Notes under the pieces: model-generated
Told to the model about the DNA's origin: nothing
The model's input: only the letters and a program-made list of their open reading frames with translations
Database searches by the model: none
Shown: piece by piece, positions 22,745-31,506 of the stretch
How positions within the stretch are numbered: position 1 is the stretch's first letter
Layout: the number at the start of each line of letters is the position of its first letter
Program-made: the position numbers and the translations under genes
NCBI GenBank assembly: GCA_036506155.1
Contig: DASXSF010000022.1
Coordinates: 1-64,000, forward strand
Reading direction: 5' to 3'
Length of the DNA: 64,000 nt
Source: DASXRA01 sp036506155
GTDB taxonomy: Bacteria; Actinomycetota; Actinomycetes; Mycobacteriales; Jatrophihabitantaceae

Positions 22745-23156
22745 TGACGAGCTGCTGACGCCGTTTGGGCTGATCGAGCAGCAGCGCGCCAAGGAACTCA
22801 TCGAGGAGCTGAACAAGGTCACCGACCTATGGGCGGAAACCCTCGTCCGGATGTACAACATGTTCACCGAGTACTGGCTGCTCGCGGTCAGCAATCCGGA
22901 GCTGTATGAGTACGTCGACAACCACTGGGCCGCTGCCGCTGAGGGGGACTTCCCGATCGCTGCGCTCGTGGACGAGTCCGGCGCGGTGTCCGATGAAAGG
23001 TCACTGAGTGACATTGCCGCCGCACTGTCCGATGCCGTTTCCAGGATCGCCGAGATAGGCGCGCAGCAGGTCGTGAGGCTGGCCGGGGTGAACGGTCAGC
23101 AGGCACTGGAGAGTGGCAAGCCCCTGTGCCACGCGGCCGTAGCGCAGATGACGTGA
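22740..23156 (+). CDS. 5'-truncated or atypically started protein coupled to the integrase
   Basis: Protein-like sequence begins about 22740 (FIDELLTPFGLIEQQRAKEL, then NKVTDLWAETLVRMYNMFTE) but has no standard start until ATG 22851. The frame is open back to a stop at 22686-22688. Later sequence (NPELYEYVDNHWAAAAEGDF, then LSDIAAALSDAVSRIAEIGA) is helical and acidic. It ends in TGATG, overlapping the integrase start. The 5' end was probably lost by recombination at about 22740. No family recognised. Confidence 0.45.
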   Translation, partial: FIDELLTPFGLIEQQRAKELIEELNKVTDLWAETLVRMYNMFTEYWLLAVSNPELYEYVDNHWAAAAEGDFPIAALVDESGAVSDERSLSDIAAALSDAVSRIAEIGAQQVVRLAGVNGQQALESGKPLCHAAVAQMT

Positions 23157-24316
23157 TGGCAAGTATCGAGAAGCGCACCCGGAACGGCCGGCTCCGTTAG
23201 TACGCCCGATGGGTCGACCCGGACGGCAGGCCGAGGTCGAAGGTGTTCGACCGGCAGCAGGCCGCGAGGGATTTCCTCGACGGCATCGTCGGCGACATGC
23301 ACCGCGGCGCGTACATCGACCCGGACGCCGGCAAGGTCGTGTTCCGGGACTACGCCGAGCAGTGGCTGGCGATGCAGACGTTCGACCGCAGCACCCGCGA
23401 GGCCGTCGCGCAGCGGCTGGAGAAGCACGTCTACCCCGTGCTGGGCAATCACCAGTTGCGGGCGATCAAGCCGAGTTCGATCCAGGCGTGGCAACGCGGC
23501 CTGGGCAAGGCTGGCCGCGTCGCACCGCCGGGTGATCCTGGTCAACGTCTCGACGATCTTCTCGGCCGCGGTGGACGACGAGATGATCGCGAAGAATCCG
23601 TGCCACGCCCGGTCGGTCGCAAAGCCGAAGGTGCCCGTCAAGAAGATCGTCCCGTGGTCCGCCGATCAGGTGCTGGCCGTCCGCGGCGCGCTGGTCGAGC
23701 GGTACCGCGTCGTGGCGACGCTCGGCGCAGGTCTCGGGCTACGGCAGGGCGAGATCTTCGGCCTCTCCCCTGACGACATCGACTGGCTCCGCGGCGCCGT
23801 CGAGGTCCAGCGCCAGGTGAAGCTGTACGCCAACGGCAGGCAGGCGTTCGCGTTGCCGAAGGGCGGCAAGACACGCACGGTGCCGCTGCCGGACAAGGTC
23901 CGAGACGAGCTGGCGCCTACCTCGCGGCGTACCCGGCGCGGACGATCGAGTTGCCCTGGGAGAGGCCGGACGGGAAGCCGGCCGCGGTCAAGCTGATCGT
24001 GTCGACCCGGGAGCACACCGCGGCGAACAGGAACTACTTCAACCGTCTCGTCTGGAAGCCCGCGCTGAGGGCGGCCAGCGTCGCGGCGACGCGGGATAAC
24101 GGCTGCCACGCGCTGCGCCACTTCTACGCGAGCGTGCTCCTCGACGCGGGCGAGTCGATCAAGGCTGTCAGCGACTACCTCGGCCACTCCGATCCGGGGT
24201 TCACGCTGCGCGTCTACACGCACCTGATGCCGGCGAGCGCCGAGCGCACCAAGCGCGCCGTGGACGCCGTCTGGCATGTACCCGATGTGTACCCGGAGGT
24301 CGCCGTGGGTCCGTAA
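23156..24316 (+). pseudogene. int: Tyrosine-recombinase integrase, broken by an amber codon and two frameshifts
   Basis: This is the phage-type integrase that would have catalysed the insertion at glnA1. ATG 23156 opens MASIEKRTRNGRLR, then TAG at 23198-23200 stands where such proteins have Trp, followed in frame by YARWVDPDGRPRSKVFDRQQ. One extra base near 23510 and one missing base near 23915 shift the frame. The pieces together give arm-binding (VFDRQQAARDFLDGIVGDMH), core-binding, and catalytic regions. The catalytic Arg (GLGLRQGEIF), HALRHFYASVLLDAG, LGHSDPG and the final Tyr (RVYTH) are all still readable. The element is therefore probably immobile unless helped in trans. Its 3' end contains the right arm-type repeats. 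Confidence 0.88.
24277..24294. other. Paired TGTACCC repeats near attR
   Basis: TGTACCC at 24277-24283 and 24288-24294, 11 bp apart, in the same spacing and orientation as the pair at 16381-16398. They lie inside the last codons of the integrase and 63 bp before the attR core. Confidence 0.6.
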
Positions 24317-24356
24317 CCGCCAGCGTTCCTGGCCTCCAGCGTCGAGTTCGATGAGA

Positions 24357-24371
24357 ACTACGACATCTGAA
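24357..24371. other. attR core: second copy of the 15-bp direct repeat
   Basis: ACTACGACATCTGAA is identical to 16262-16276. Upstream of it, GTC GAG TTC GAT GAG AAC TAC GAC ATC TGA reads VEFDENYDI-stop, mimicking the GlnA C terminus YEFALYYDI. The right boundary of the 8.1-kb element is here, 40 bp after the integrase stop. Confidence 0.8.
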
Positions 24372-24400
24372 CCGGCCCGCCCAGCAACGCGCGCACGCAA

Positions 24401-24433
24401 CAGTGGAGGCACCGGATTCCGGTGCCTCCACTG
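24401..24433 (+). terminator. Displaced original glnA1 terminator
   Basis: A 15-bp perfect stem, CAGTGGAGGCACCGG and CCGGTGCCTCCACTG, has loop ATT and is followed by TCTTCG. It resembles the hairpin at 16310-16332 in sequence and lies at the same kind of distance from the att core. By the integration model this was the ancestral glnA1 terminator. Confidence 0.75.
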
Positions 24434-24483
24434 TCTTCGCGGGTGTCGTTCGTGTTCGGCGCCGAGCCTGAGGGCCGGGCAGT

Positions 24484-24594
24484 TGGCCACGGCCGCTAAC
24501 GCCCTGGGCATGCGCACTGGAGATCGTCAACCGCGCCAAGGAGGTGATCACGGACGCCGGGTCGAAAGGCTGGAGACGGTCCGATCCTCGATAG
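24484..24594 (+). pseudogene. Short gene remnant
   Basis: Coding-like fragments ATAANALGMR and, one frame over, ALEIVNRAKEVITDAGSKGW followed by RRSDPR and a TAG stop, look like the C-terminal end of a lost protein. There is no start and no recognisable family. It lies just outside attR, so it would have been directly downstream of glnA1 before the integration. Nothing else is visible between 24434 and 24708. Confidence 0.3.
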
Positions 24595-24708
24595 TTGTGA
24601 TGATCAACTGACGGGACGGCCACGGCACCCTCCGGACTCGATACGACAACAGCGAACCAGCTATCAGCAGCGCCGGGTCAGGCCGGCGCCTTGTCAGCAC
24701 AGAGCACG

Positions 24709-24743
24709 TGGAGGCCCCGGATTCTTCGGATCCGGGGCCTCCA
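24709..24743 (-). terminator. Terminator of the NHL-repeat gene
   Basis: A 14-bp perfect stem, TGGAGGCCCCGGAT and ATCCGGGGCCTCCA, has a 7-nt loop. It is 30 bp past the stop at 24773 of the minus-strand gene and resembles the two glnA-side hairpins in arm sequence. Confidence 0.75.
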
Positions 24744-24772
24744 TCGCGTCGGTGGGCATGGCCTGCGATTTC

Positions 24773-26548
24773 CTACCGCGCCGCCACCAGGTTGGACCTG
24801 GCCGACTGCGGACCCGACCCGGCCTTGTTCTTGGCCTGGACGGTGAACCGGTAGTTGCCCGTCTGCAGTGTCATCGTCAGCTGCCGGGCCGAGGCCGGCT
24901 GGATCGCCGAGGTCGTGGTCGCCAGCACGGTGCCGGTTGCCGACATCCGCAGCGCGCGAACCACGTACCCGGTTACCGCCGATCCGCCGTTGCTGGTCGG
25001 GGCGTTCCAGTTGGCGGTGGCGGTGACCGTTCCGCCGGCCGTACCCGACGCCGCGGTGCCGATCACCGGGGCACCCGGCACCGTTGCCGGGACGACCACC
25101 GCCGACAGCGCCGAGCTGGGACCGGTGCCGACCGCGTTCGTCGCCGCCACCTGGAATCGGTAGCCGGAGCCATTGGTCAGGCCGGTGACGACCAAGCTGG
25201 TCTCCGTCGCATTGGCCGGGCGCAGCGCGCCCACTTGGGCTCCGGTGCTGTCGAGCACGCGCACCTGGTACCCGGTGATCGCCGAGCCGCCATCGTCAGA
25301 CGGGGCGGTCCAGCGCACCGTCGCCGAGGCGTTGCCGAACGTCGCTGCGCTGATCGTCGGCGCGGCGGGCACGGTTGGTGCCGACGGCGGGACGGTGCCG
25401 GCGAAGGCGGAGTCGACGAAGCGGATGTCAGCGTTTTCCGAGAACACGAAGCCGCCACTGGGGGTTGCCGCCACCTCAAACGGGTCGAGGAGGTTGGCGG
25501 CGGTCGCCGGGCCGCCGTCCCCGTTGGGGGGGAAGGCAAGCGTGCCGGTGCCGGCGACGGTCGTGATCACTCCGGTGGGTGAGACCCGCCGGACCCGGTT
25601 GGCGAACTCGTCGGCGATCAGGAAGCCGCCGTCCGGGGTGGTTGCGACCCCGGTCGGATAGTTGAGCTGCGCTGCGGTCGCCGCACCGCCGTCGCCGGAG
25701 CTGCCCTGCACGCCGGTGCCCGACACCGTGGTGATGATCCCTGTGGGGGACACCCGCCGCACCCGCCGGTTGCCGGTGTCGGCGATCAGAAACCCGCCGT
25801 CGGGCGTCACGGCCACCGAGTGCGGGAGGTTGAGCTGCGCCGCGGTGGCCGGGCCGCCGTCGCCGGAGAAGCCCGGCGTACCGGTGCCGGCCACCGTCGT
25901 GATCTTCCCGTCAGGGAACACCCGTCGCACCACGTAGTCGCCGTCGGCGATCAGGAAGCCGCCGTCGGGCATCACCGCCAGCCCGCGCGGATCGAACAGC
26001 TCCGCCGCGGTGGCCGCGCCGCCGTCGCCGGAGAGCCCCCGCGTGCCGTTGCCGGCAACCGTCGTGATCGTCCCGTCAGGTGACACCCGCCGGACCCGGC
26101 CGGCGAGCCCGTCGGCGACCAAGAAGCCGCCGTCGGGCAGCGCCGCTACCCCGAGCGGGTCCCTGAAGTCGGCTGCGGTGGCCGGGCCGCCGTCGCCGGA
26201 GTCCCCGACATTGCCGCTACCGGCCACCGTGTTGATCGTCCCGTCGGCGAACACCCGCCGCACGCGGTCGTTGCCCGCGTCGGCGATCAGGTAGCCACCG
26301 TCCGGCATCGCCGCCACCCCCGGCCGGCTCGTTGAGAGCAGCCGCGATTGCCGGTCCGCCGTCGCCGGTGAAATCGCCCAAGGGGTCCGACCCCGCGATG
26401 GTGCTGATCGTGCCCGTCCCGGCGGCGCAGCCTCCGGCGGGAACGCGAAGCCCGAGGAAACGAGGATCGCCAGCGCGGCCACTGCGACGCCGCCGATCGT
26501 CAGTCGCCGCCCGCCTCGGGCGGCCACTTCACGGCGCACACTGCGCAT
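24773..26548 (-). CDS. Secreted NHL-repeat beta-propeller with two fibronectin type III domains
   Basis: This is an exported protein of 591 residues from ATG 26548, preceded by AGAAAGGACATAGGG. A twin basic N terminus and hydrophobic segment (about 15-35) form the signal. Five NHL-type units follow, each with a TVAGxGxxGxSGDGGxATAA stretch and a VAxxPDGGFLIAD stretch, enough with a sixth for a propeller. Two Fn3-like domains come next (TISAATFGNASATVRWTAPS and VTATANWNAPTSNGGSAVTG). A sixth unit at the N terminus is hidden: between about 26432 and 26318 the propeller sequence TISTIAGSDPLGDFTGDGG reads in another frame, bracketed by two compensating one-base indels. It probably acts outside the cell as a carbohydrate- or protein-binding scaffold; the ligand is unknown. 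Confidence 0.8.
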   Translation of the reverse strand: MRSVRREVAARGGRRLTIGGVAVAALAILVSSGFAFPPEAAPPGRARSAPSRGRTPWAISPATADRQSRLLSTSRPGVAAMPDGGYLIADAGNDRVRRVFADGTINTVAGSGNVGDSGDGGPATAADFRDPLGVAALPDGGFLVADGLAGRVRRVSPDGTITTVAGNGTRGLSGDGGAATAAELFDPRGLAVMPDGGFLIADGDYVVRRVFPDGKITTVAGTGTPGFSGDGGPATAAQLNLPHSVAVTPDGGFLIADTGNRRVRRVSPTGIITTVSGTGVQGSSGDGGAATAAQLNYPTGVATTPDGGFLIADEFANRVRRVSPTGVITTVAGTGTLAFPPNGDGGPATAANLLDPFEVAATPSGGFVFSENADIRFVDSAFAGTVPPSAPTVPAAPTISAATFGNASATVRWTAPSDDGGSAITGYQVRVLDSTGAQVGALRPANATETSLVVTGLTNGSGYRFQVAATNAVGTGPSSALSAVVVPATVPGAPVIGTAASGTAGGTVTATANWNAPTSNGGSAVTGYVVRALRMSATGTVLATTTSAIQPASARQLTMTLQTGNYRFTVQAKNKAGSGPQSARSNLVAAR

Positions 26549-26657
26549 CCCTATGTCCTTTCTTGATGTATCCGAATGAGTGGCCAGACCGCTACGCCGA
26601 GGCGTACGCGATATCCGGCTGGGCCGGCAGCCATCGGGCTGCCGGCCCCGCGTGAAA

Positions 26658-27284
26658 TCAGCCACCGATCGTGAACGTCTCGTGCACGACGTTGGAGATC
26701 GGCTGCTCGTGGCCGGTCACCATGCCGGGCGCCGTGCCACTGACGAGAAACGCGGTCAACCTGGCTTGGACGTTCCTGCCGAAGAAGCCGGGCGAGCCGA
26801 CCTCCCAGTCGTTGATGACACGCCGGAGGCCGTCATGGCGCGTCACCGTGTTGAGCTGGAACACACCCGCCAGGTTGGCCTGCGGACCACCAGCGGCGTC
26901 AGGCGTCGTGGACAGCGTGACGACGAGGCCGGGTGCGTTCGGGTCCGGCAGACCGGGTCCGAAAGTTCGCGCCGGCGGTAGGTTGAGGCCCGGCCGGTAG
27001 CCGTTCGCCGCCGACAGCTGCTGGTTTCCGTGGGTGTTCAGAGCAGTCGCCGTCACGAGGACGGTGAAGTCGCCGTTCCTGCCGGCGACGTCGTGAGGCA
27101 TGGGGTTGTTAACTACAAGCCGGATGTCCGGCCGGTGGTGGTAGCTGGTGTCGGCTGAAGCGACTCCACTCGCGGCGGCAGCCGCGATGGCGCCGAGCGC
27201 CGCCACGCCGAGCGCAGCTGCGCCCAGGGTGGCACGGCGCACCTTTCGACGCGGCGTCTCGGATGCCGTGTCATGGTCGTGCAT
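26658..27284 (-). CDS. Secreted protein, unknown function
   Basis: This is a 208-residue exported protein. GGAGGACCCAG precedes ATG 27284, which I choose over the longer frame. A basic stretch RRKVRRATLG and a hydrophobic Ala-rich span (AALGVAALGAIAAAAASGVA) make the signal. The mature domain has RLVVNNPMPHDVAGRNGDFT, LNTHGNQQLSAANGYRPGLN, FFGRNVQARLTAFLVSG and ends NVVHETFTIGG. Its pattern suggests a beta-sandwich. It is followed 109 bp downstream by the NHL/Fn3 gene on the same strand, perhaps one exported set, and is divergent from the LuxR regulator. Confidence 0.7.
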   Translation of the reverse strand: MHDHDTASETPRRKVRRATLGAAALGVAALGAIAAAAASGVASADTSYHHRPDIRLVVNNPMPHDVAGRNGDFTVLVTATALNTHGNQQLSAANGYRPGLNLPPARTFGPGLPDPNAPGLVVTLSTTPDAAGGPQANLAGVFQLNTVTRHDGLRRVINDWEVGSPGFFGRNVQARLTAFLVSGTAPGMVTGHEQPISNVVHETFTIGG

Positions 27285-27485
27285 CTGGGTCCTCCACAGG
27301 TCGGGCGGGCCGTGTGCCCGCCGCTGCAGTCCACCGTCGCAGCGCTTCGCGGTTGCGGGCATCGGGTGTTTACTGCAAAGCAGACCCTGAACCGGATCCG
27401 AGCAACCCCCGTGCTATCGGGCGTGACGACGCTCATAGCGCCGCCGGTCTCGCCGCGCATCCGGGGTAGGAAGGGGGCATCGACG

Positions 27486-30389
27486 GTGGCGGGTGCCGGC
27501 GCGCGCACGTCGCCGCTTACCGGACGGGCTGCGGAGCTGGCCGAGCTCGACGGTGCCCTCGATCGGCTCGCCGCCGGTCGGCCCTGGTTCGTGCAGATCG
27601 TGGGCGAGCCCGGGATCGGCAAGTCACGGTTGCTTCAGGAGCTGGCGCGACGCGCAAAGGCGCGGAGCTTTCTGGTATTGACGGGGCGAGCAGCCGAGTT
27701 CGAGCAGGATCTCCCGTTCGCGATGATGCGCGACGCCTGCGACGACTACCTCGGCTCCGTGTCCTCCACCGTCCTGCGGCCGCTGCGTCAGGAGACATTG
27801 GCGGAATTGCGGCACGTCTTCCCGTCGCTGGGCCGGGTCGTCGACGGCGCCGCGTTGCCGGCCGCCGCTGTGGGGGCTGATCGATACCGCACCCACCACG
27901 CGATCCGCGAACTGCTGGAGCTGCTCGCATCGCGACGGCCGGTGGTCGTCGCGCTGGACGACGTGCATTGGGCGGATGCCGCGTCCGTCGAGGTCACCGC
28001 GGCGTTGCTGCACCGCTTCCGCGGACCCCTGCTCGGGGCGTTCGCCACGCGGCAACGCCCGACACGGCTCGGCGCCGTCCTGGACGCGCTCGCGCGATCA
28101 GGTGACGGAGAACGGATCGATCTGACGCCATTGACCGCCGCCGAGGCCGACGCGTTGATGGATCCGTCCCTCGACGTCGAGCGGCGTGCCCGGCTGTATC
28201 GGCAAAGCGGCGGCAACCCGTTCTATCTTGAGCAGCTGTCGCGCTCCGCGGCGCCGACGAACGGTCGCCTCGACGCTGTGGTGGGAGAGGTCGCCGGTGT
28301 GTGGCGGCCGCCTGCCGCGGTCTCGGCGTCGATCCGGGATGAGCTCGCTGCCTTGCCATCGACAACACGAACCGTCGTCGACGCGGCGGCCATAGCCGGT
28401 GAGTCGTTCGAGCCGCACCTTGTCGCAGCCATCGCCGGGCGGCCGGAGGACGTGACGCTGGAGGCGTTCGACGAGTTGCTGACGGTCGACCTCGTCAGGC
28501 CGACCGACGCGCCCGCACGATTCCGGTTCCGTCACCCCATCGTGCGCCGTGCCGTCTACGACGAGCTGCCGCGAGCGTGGCGGATCGGTGCGCACGCACG
28601 AGCGGCGACAGCACTGCTCGCCCGGCACGCCCCGGTGACCGAAGCGGCGTTGCACATCGAGCGATCGGCGAGTGTCGGAGACCCCGATGCGGTCGACACG
28701 CTCATCGACGCCGCGCGCATGCTGGCGCCGCGCGCGCCACTCACGGCCGGCCGCTGGCTGCGGACGGCACTGCGCCTGCTGCCGCACGACGTCGACCCCG
28801 CGCGGCGTCTCGGCCTGCTCATCGAGGCCGCATCCGCCCTCGCGTCTGCCGGTGCGGACGAGGAGTCGGTCGAGGAACTCACGCAGGCGCTGCAGGTGGC
28901 TCCGTCGTCGCAGCCCGTCGCGCGCGTTGAACTGATCGCGAAGCTGTCGGAGGCGCGCCGGCGCAGCGGCCAACCGTTTGCGTCGCGCGACCTGCTGTTG
29001 TCGGCCTTCTCGTCGCTCGACGACCAGGCGCCGGAGACGGTACGGGTCGCTTTGCAGGTGGAACTGGCGATCGACCACCTCTGGCACCGGGAGTGGGCAG
29101 ACGCACAGCGTCTCGCGAACCTCGTTCTCGCCGCTGGTGCCGACGATTCCGTCGTGGCGCTGGCTGCTGCTCTGCGAAGCCTCGCCGCAAGCGCACAGCT
29201 GCGCACCGATGAGGCGATCCGTTGCCTCGCCGTCGCTTCCGAAGCGTTGGAACGATTGAGCGACGACCAACTCGCGCAGCGCGTGTATCTCGGCGTCTAC
29301 GTCGGAACCGCGGCGCTGCGCGTCGAACGGCTCGACCAAGTGCTGGCGCATATGCACCGCTGCCTGCGCGTCGCGCGCGCTACCGGGCAGGACAGCATGG
29401 TGAACCCCTGGTTATCGACGACCGCGAGCGCCCTGTTGTTGAACGGCGACCTGGCTACAGCCCGCTCTGACGCGGCGGTCGCGGCCCGGACCACACAGCT
29501 GCCCGCCGAGAACTGGCGAACCGTCTGGGCCCTCGAGGCCGACGCCATGGTGGCCTACTGGGCGGGCGACGCCGAACACGCCATGGCCAGCGCCACCGAC
29601 ATGGTTGCGCGCTCCGGTCGGAGTGCGGATCGGTTTCTGGAGCCGACTGCGACGGTTCAGCTCGCCGGCGCGCTGCTGTTGGCGGGCGACGCGGCGGCAG
29701 CGGCGGCTGAGTTGTTTGCGATCGACGAGCCGTCGAACCGAGACATACTCGACCGTCACGCGGGATTCGGCTGGGAGCTGCTCACCCGCGCCCACATCGC
29801 ACTCGCCAACGACGACGCGGCTGACGACGTGTCGGCGCGGGCGCTCGAGCGGGCCGAACTCGCCGGCCTGCCGCGGTGGCAGTGCACGGCCCGGATCGTG
29901 CGAGCGTCGTCACAGCTCCAGCACGGCGCGGTCGCGGCCGCCCTGTCCCTCGCGCGGGAGGCGGTCGCGATTGCCGACCCGCTCGACAACCCACTGCTTG
30001 TCGCCCGCGCACAACTAATGCTGGGCCGCGCCCTCGCGGCTTCCGGCGATCGCGCCGCAGCAATCGCCGCGCTGACCACTGCGCAGACCGCGCTCGTCGG
30101 CTGTGGCGCCGCGCGCGAGGCCGACGCGGCTGCACGCGAACTACGCCGACTAGGTCAGCGAGTGACGCACCGCGCGCCCGTGGGCACAGCCCCAGGGCTG
30201 GACGCGCTCTCGAACCGCGAACGTGAGGTCGCCGCCATGGTCGCCACCGGCCGCACGAACAAGGACATCGCAGCCACGCTGTACCTCAGCGAGAAGACCA
30301 TCGAGAGCCACCTCGCCAGGATCTACACCAAGCTCGACGTCCACTCCCGCGCCGCCCTCACGGCTGTCATCGCCCGCGCCGGTCGCTGA
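27486..30389 (+). CDS. Large ATP-binding LuxR-family (LAL) transcriptional regulator
   Basis: This is a 967-residue regulator with an N-terminal AAA-type ATPase: Walker A GEPGIGKSR at about 40-48 and Walker B-like VVVALDDVHWAD. A long helical TPR-like middle and a C-terminal LuxR helix-turn-helix follow (LSNREREVAAMVATGRTNKD, then LYLSEKTIESHLARIYTKLD). I start at GTG 27486 behind AGGAAGGGGG; the open frame runs 213 bp further upstream but is not protein-like. Such LAL proteins activate transcription after binding a ligand. It is divergent from the exported-protein genes and could control them; no target site was identified. Confidence 0.88.
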   Translation: MAGAGARTSPLTGRAAELAELDGALDRLAAGRPWFVQIVGEPGIGKSRLLQELARRAKARSFLVLTGRAAEFEQDLPFAMMRDACDDYLGSVSSTVLRPLRQETLAELRHVFPSLGRVVDGAALPAAAVGADRYRTHHAIRELLELLASRRPVVVALDDVHWADAASVEVTAALLHRFRGPLLGAFATRQRPTRLGAVLDALARSGDGERIDLTPLTAAEADALMDPSLDVERRARLYRQSGGNPFYLEQLSRSAAPTNGRLDAVVGEVAGVWRPPAAVSASIRDELAALPSTTRTVVDAAAIAGESFEPHLVAAIAGRPEDVTLEAFDELLTVDLVRPTDAPARFRFRHPIVRRAVYDELPRAWRIGAHARAATALLARHAPVTEAALHIERSASVGDPDAVDTLIDAARMLAPRAPLTAGRWLRTALRLLPHDVDPARRLGLLIEAASALASAGADEESVEELTQALQVAPSSQPVARVELIAKLSEARRRSGQPFASRDLLLSAFSSLDDQAPETVRVALQVELAIDHLWHREWADAQRLANLVLAAGADDSVVALAAALRSLAASAQLRTDEAIRCLAVASEALERLSDDQLAQRVYLGVYVGTAALRVERLDQVLAHMHRCLRVARATGQDSMVNPWLSTTASALLLNGDLATARSDAAVAARTTQLPAENWRTVWALEADAMVAYWAGDAEHAMASATDMVARSGRSADRFLEPTATVQLAGALLLAGDAAAAAAELFAIDEPSNRDILDRHAGFGWELLTRAHIALANDDAADDVSARALERAELAGLPRWQCTARIVRASSQLQHGAVAAALSLAREAVAIADPLDNPLLVARAQLMLGRALAASGDRAAAIAALTTAQTALVGCGAAREADAAARELRRLGQRVTHRAPVGTAPGLDALSNREREVAAMVATGRTNKDIAATLYLSEKTIESHLARIYTKLDVHSRAALTAVIARAGR

Positions 30390-30407
30390 CCCGGGGCACG
30401 CAGTCCC

Positions 30408-30698
30408 TCAGCCGGCTGACGCGACCCCGCCGAGCGCGGTACTTGCCCGATCGTCGAGCACCAGCTTGGCGCAACTGCGAGCGACTTGATTGATCACCGC
30501 GACTTCGAGCGCGCCCACGGTGGTGGCGAGCGCATCTCCGAAGCTCGCTACGCCGATACCCATCAGCTTCAGCTTGGTCGATGTGTCGGCACCAGTGAAC
30601 GAAGCACCGGCGTCAGTGAGCCGGTCGGCGGCGACCTGCGCCATCGCGCAGCCGGGACCGACGAGTCCGGTACACCGGTCCGCCGACCAATGCGTCAC
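30408..30698 (-). CDS. Hypothetical protein coupled to the ABM-like gene
   Basis: This is a 96-residue protein from GTG 30698, which overlaps the preceding stop as GTGA, so translation is coupled. GPGCAMAQVAADRLTDAGAS, KLKLMGIGVASFGDALATTV and VAVINQVARSCAKLVLDDRA suggest a mostly helical, Ala/Val-rich small protein with two Cys. No family recognised. It is presumably functionally tied to the upstream dimeric-barrel protein. The stop lies 19 bp from the convergent LuxR gene. Confidence 0.6.
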   Translation of the reverse strand: MTHWSADRCTGLVGPGCAMAQVAADRLTDAGASFTGADTSTKLKLMGIGVASFGDALATTVGALEVAVINQVARSCAKLVLDDRASTALGGVASAG

Positions 30699-31303
30699 TC
30701 CAGCTCCACCGCCTGGAAGTCCAGCCGGTACTGGTCGATCCCGCGCACCGTGACGTTTCCGCCCTTGACGGCGTCCAGACGGCGGGCGGCCGACAGACCA
30801 CGTGCGGCGACGAGCGCCTCAACGTCACGCCATATGGTCTCGATGACTGCATGGCCGCTCTCAGGGTCTATCAGCAGAACAGCAGTGCAGAACCCGTCGC
30901 TGCCGGCGAGTGGCTCAATGGCGACATCGTCGTATGCCGCACGTATGTCATCGATGCTCTTAGGCTGGCTGTCGAGGCGGGTCAAGTTGATGGCGGCTCC
31001 GGGACGTGCCGGAGCGACGTGCACGAATCTCGCGAGCTCGTAATGCTCGATCGACACGGTGGCGCCGAAGAACGCGGCGTCGTGAACGGGGCGGACGAAG
31101 CTCGCATCATTCGCTCGCATCGCGTCCTCGGTGGCCCAGTACGCCTCGACCAGCGCAACGCCCAGATCATCATTGACGAGCACCGATATGCCCCGACTCC
31201 CCGCCTGATGCGTGAAATCGGTCCGGACCTCGTGCTCGTAATGGCTGATCAGCTCGCCCAGCCGTTCTGGATCCACCGTATGAAGCGTCAATCGTGCGTA
31301 CAC
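30695..31303 (-). CDS. Two-domain antibiotic-biosynthesis-monooxygenase-like (dimeric alpha-beta barrel) protein
   Basis: GGAGG eight bases before GTG 31303 decides this start and gives 202 residues (MYARLTLHTVDPERLGELIS). The first half has a ferredoxin-like beta-alpha-beta pattern ending VALVEAYWATEDAMRANDAS; the second half repeats it (DGFCTAVLLIDPESGHAVIE, then TIWRDVEALVAARGLSAARR). Such domains occur in small monooxygenases and heme- or quinone-degrading proteins, but also in proteins of unknown role. Fold assignment is by pattern only. Confidence 0.6.
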   Translation of the reverse strand: MYARLTLHTVDPERLGELISHYEHEVRTDFTHQAGSRGISVLVNDDLGVALVEAYWATEDAMRANDASFVRPVHDAAFFGATVSIEHYELARFVHVAPARPGAAINLTRLDSQPKSIDDIRAAYDDVAIEPLAGSDGFCTAVLLIDPESGHAVIETIWRDVEALVAARGLSAARRLDAVKGGNVTVRGIDQYRLDFQAVELE

Positions 31304-31506
31304 GCGGCTAACCTCCACCCGATCGAACGCTGCCTGATGTGAGTGACGCTTCCTCTCGCGCGATCGCATGTCAACCGACCCGAAACCGACAAGCCGACGC
31401 GCTCGCCGCCTCCAACACGTCTCAACCGAGCTGTCCCCACGACGGGTGCTCGCACGTCGCATCTATGTGAGCGAAAAGCACCACCCCGAACAGCAGGGAG
31501 ATCACC

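Noticed and set aside
22888..23641. Minus-strand frames opposite the integrase region
   Set aside because: Low-complexity Arg/Pro-rich translation opposite recognisable integrase sequence.
23156..24316. Treating the integrase as three small intact genes
   Set aside because: The three open pieces together reproduce one integrase in order with nothing missing at the joins, so one broken gene is the better reading.
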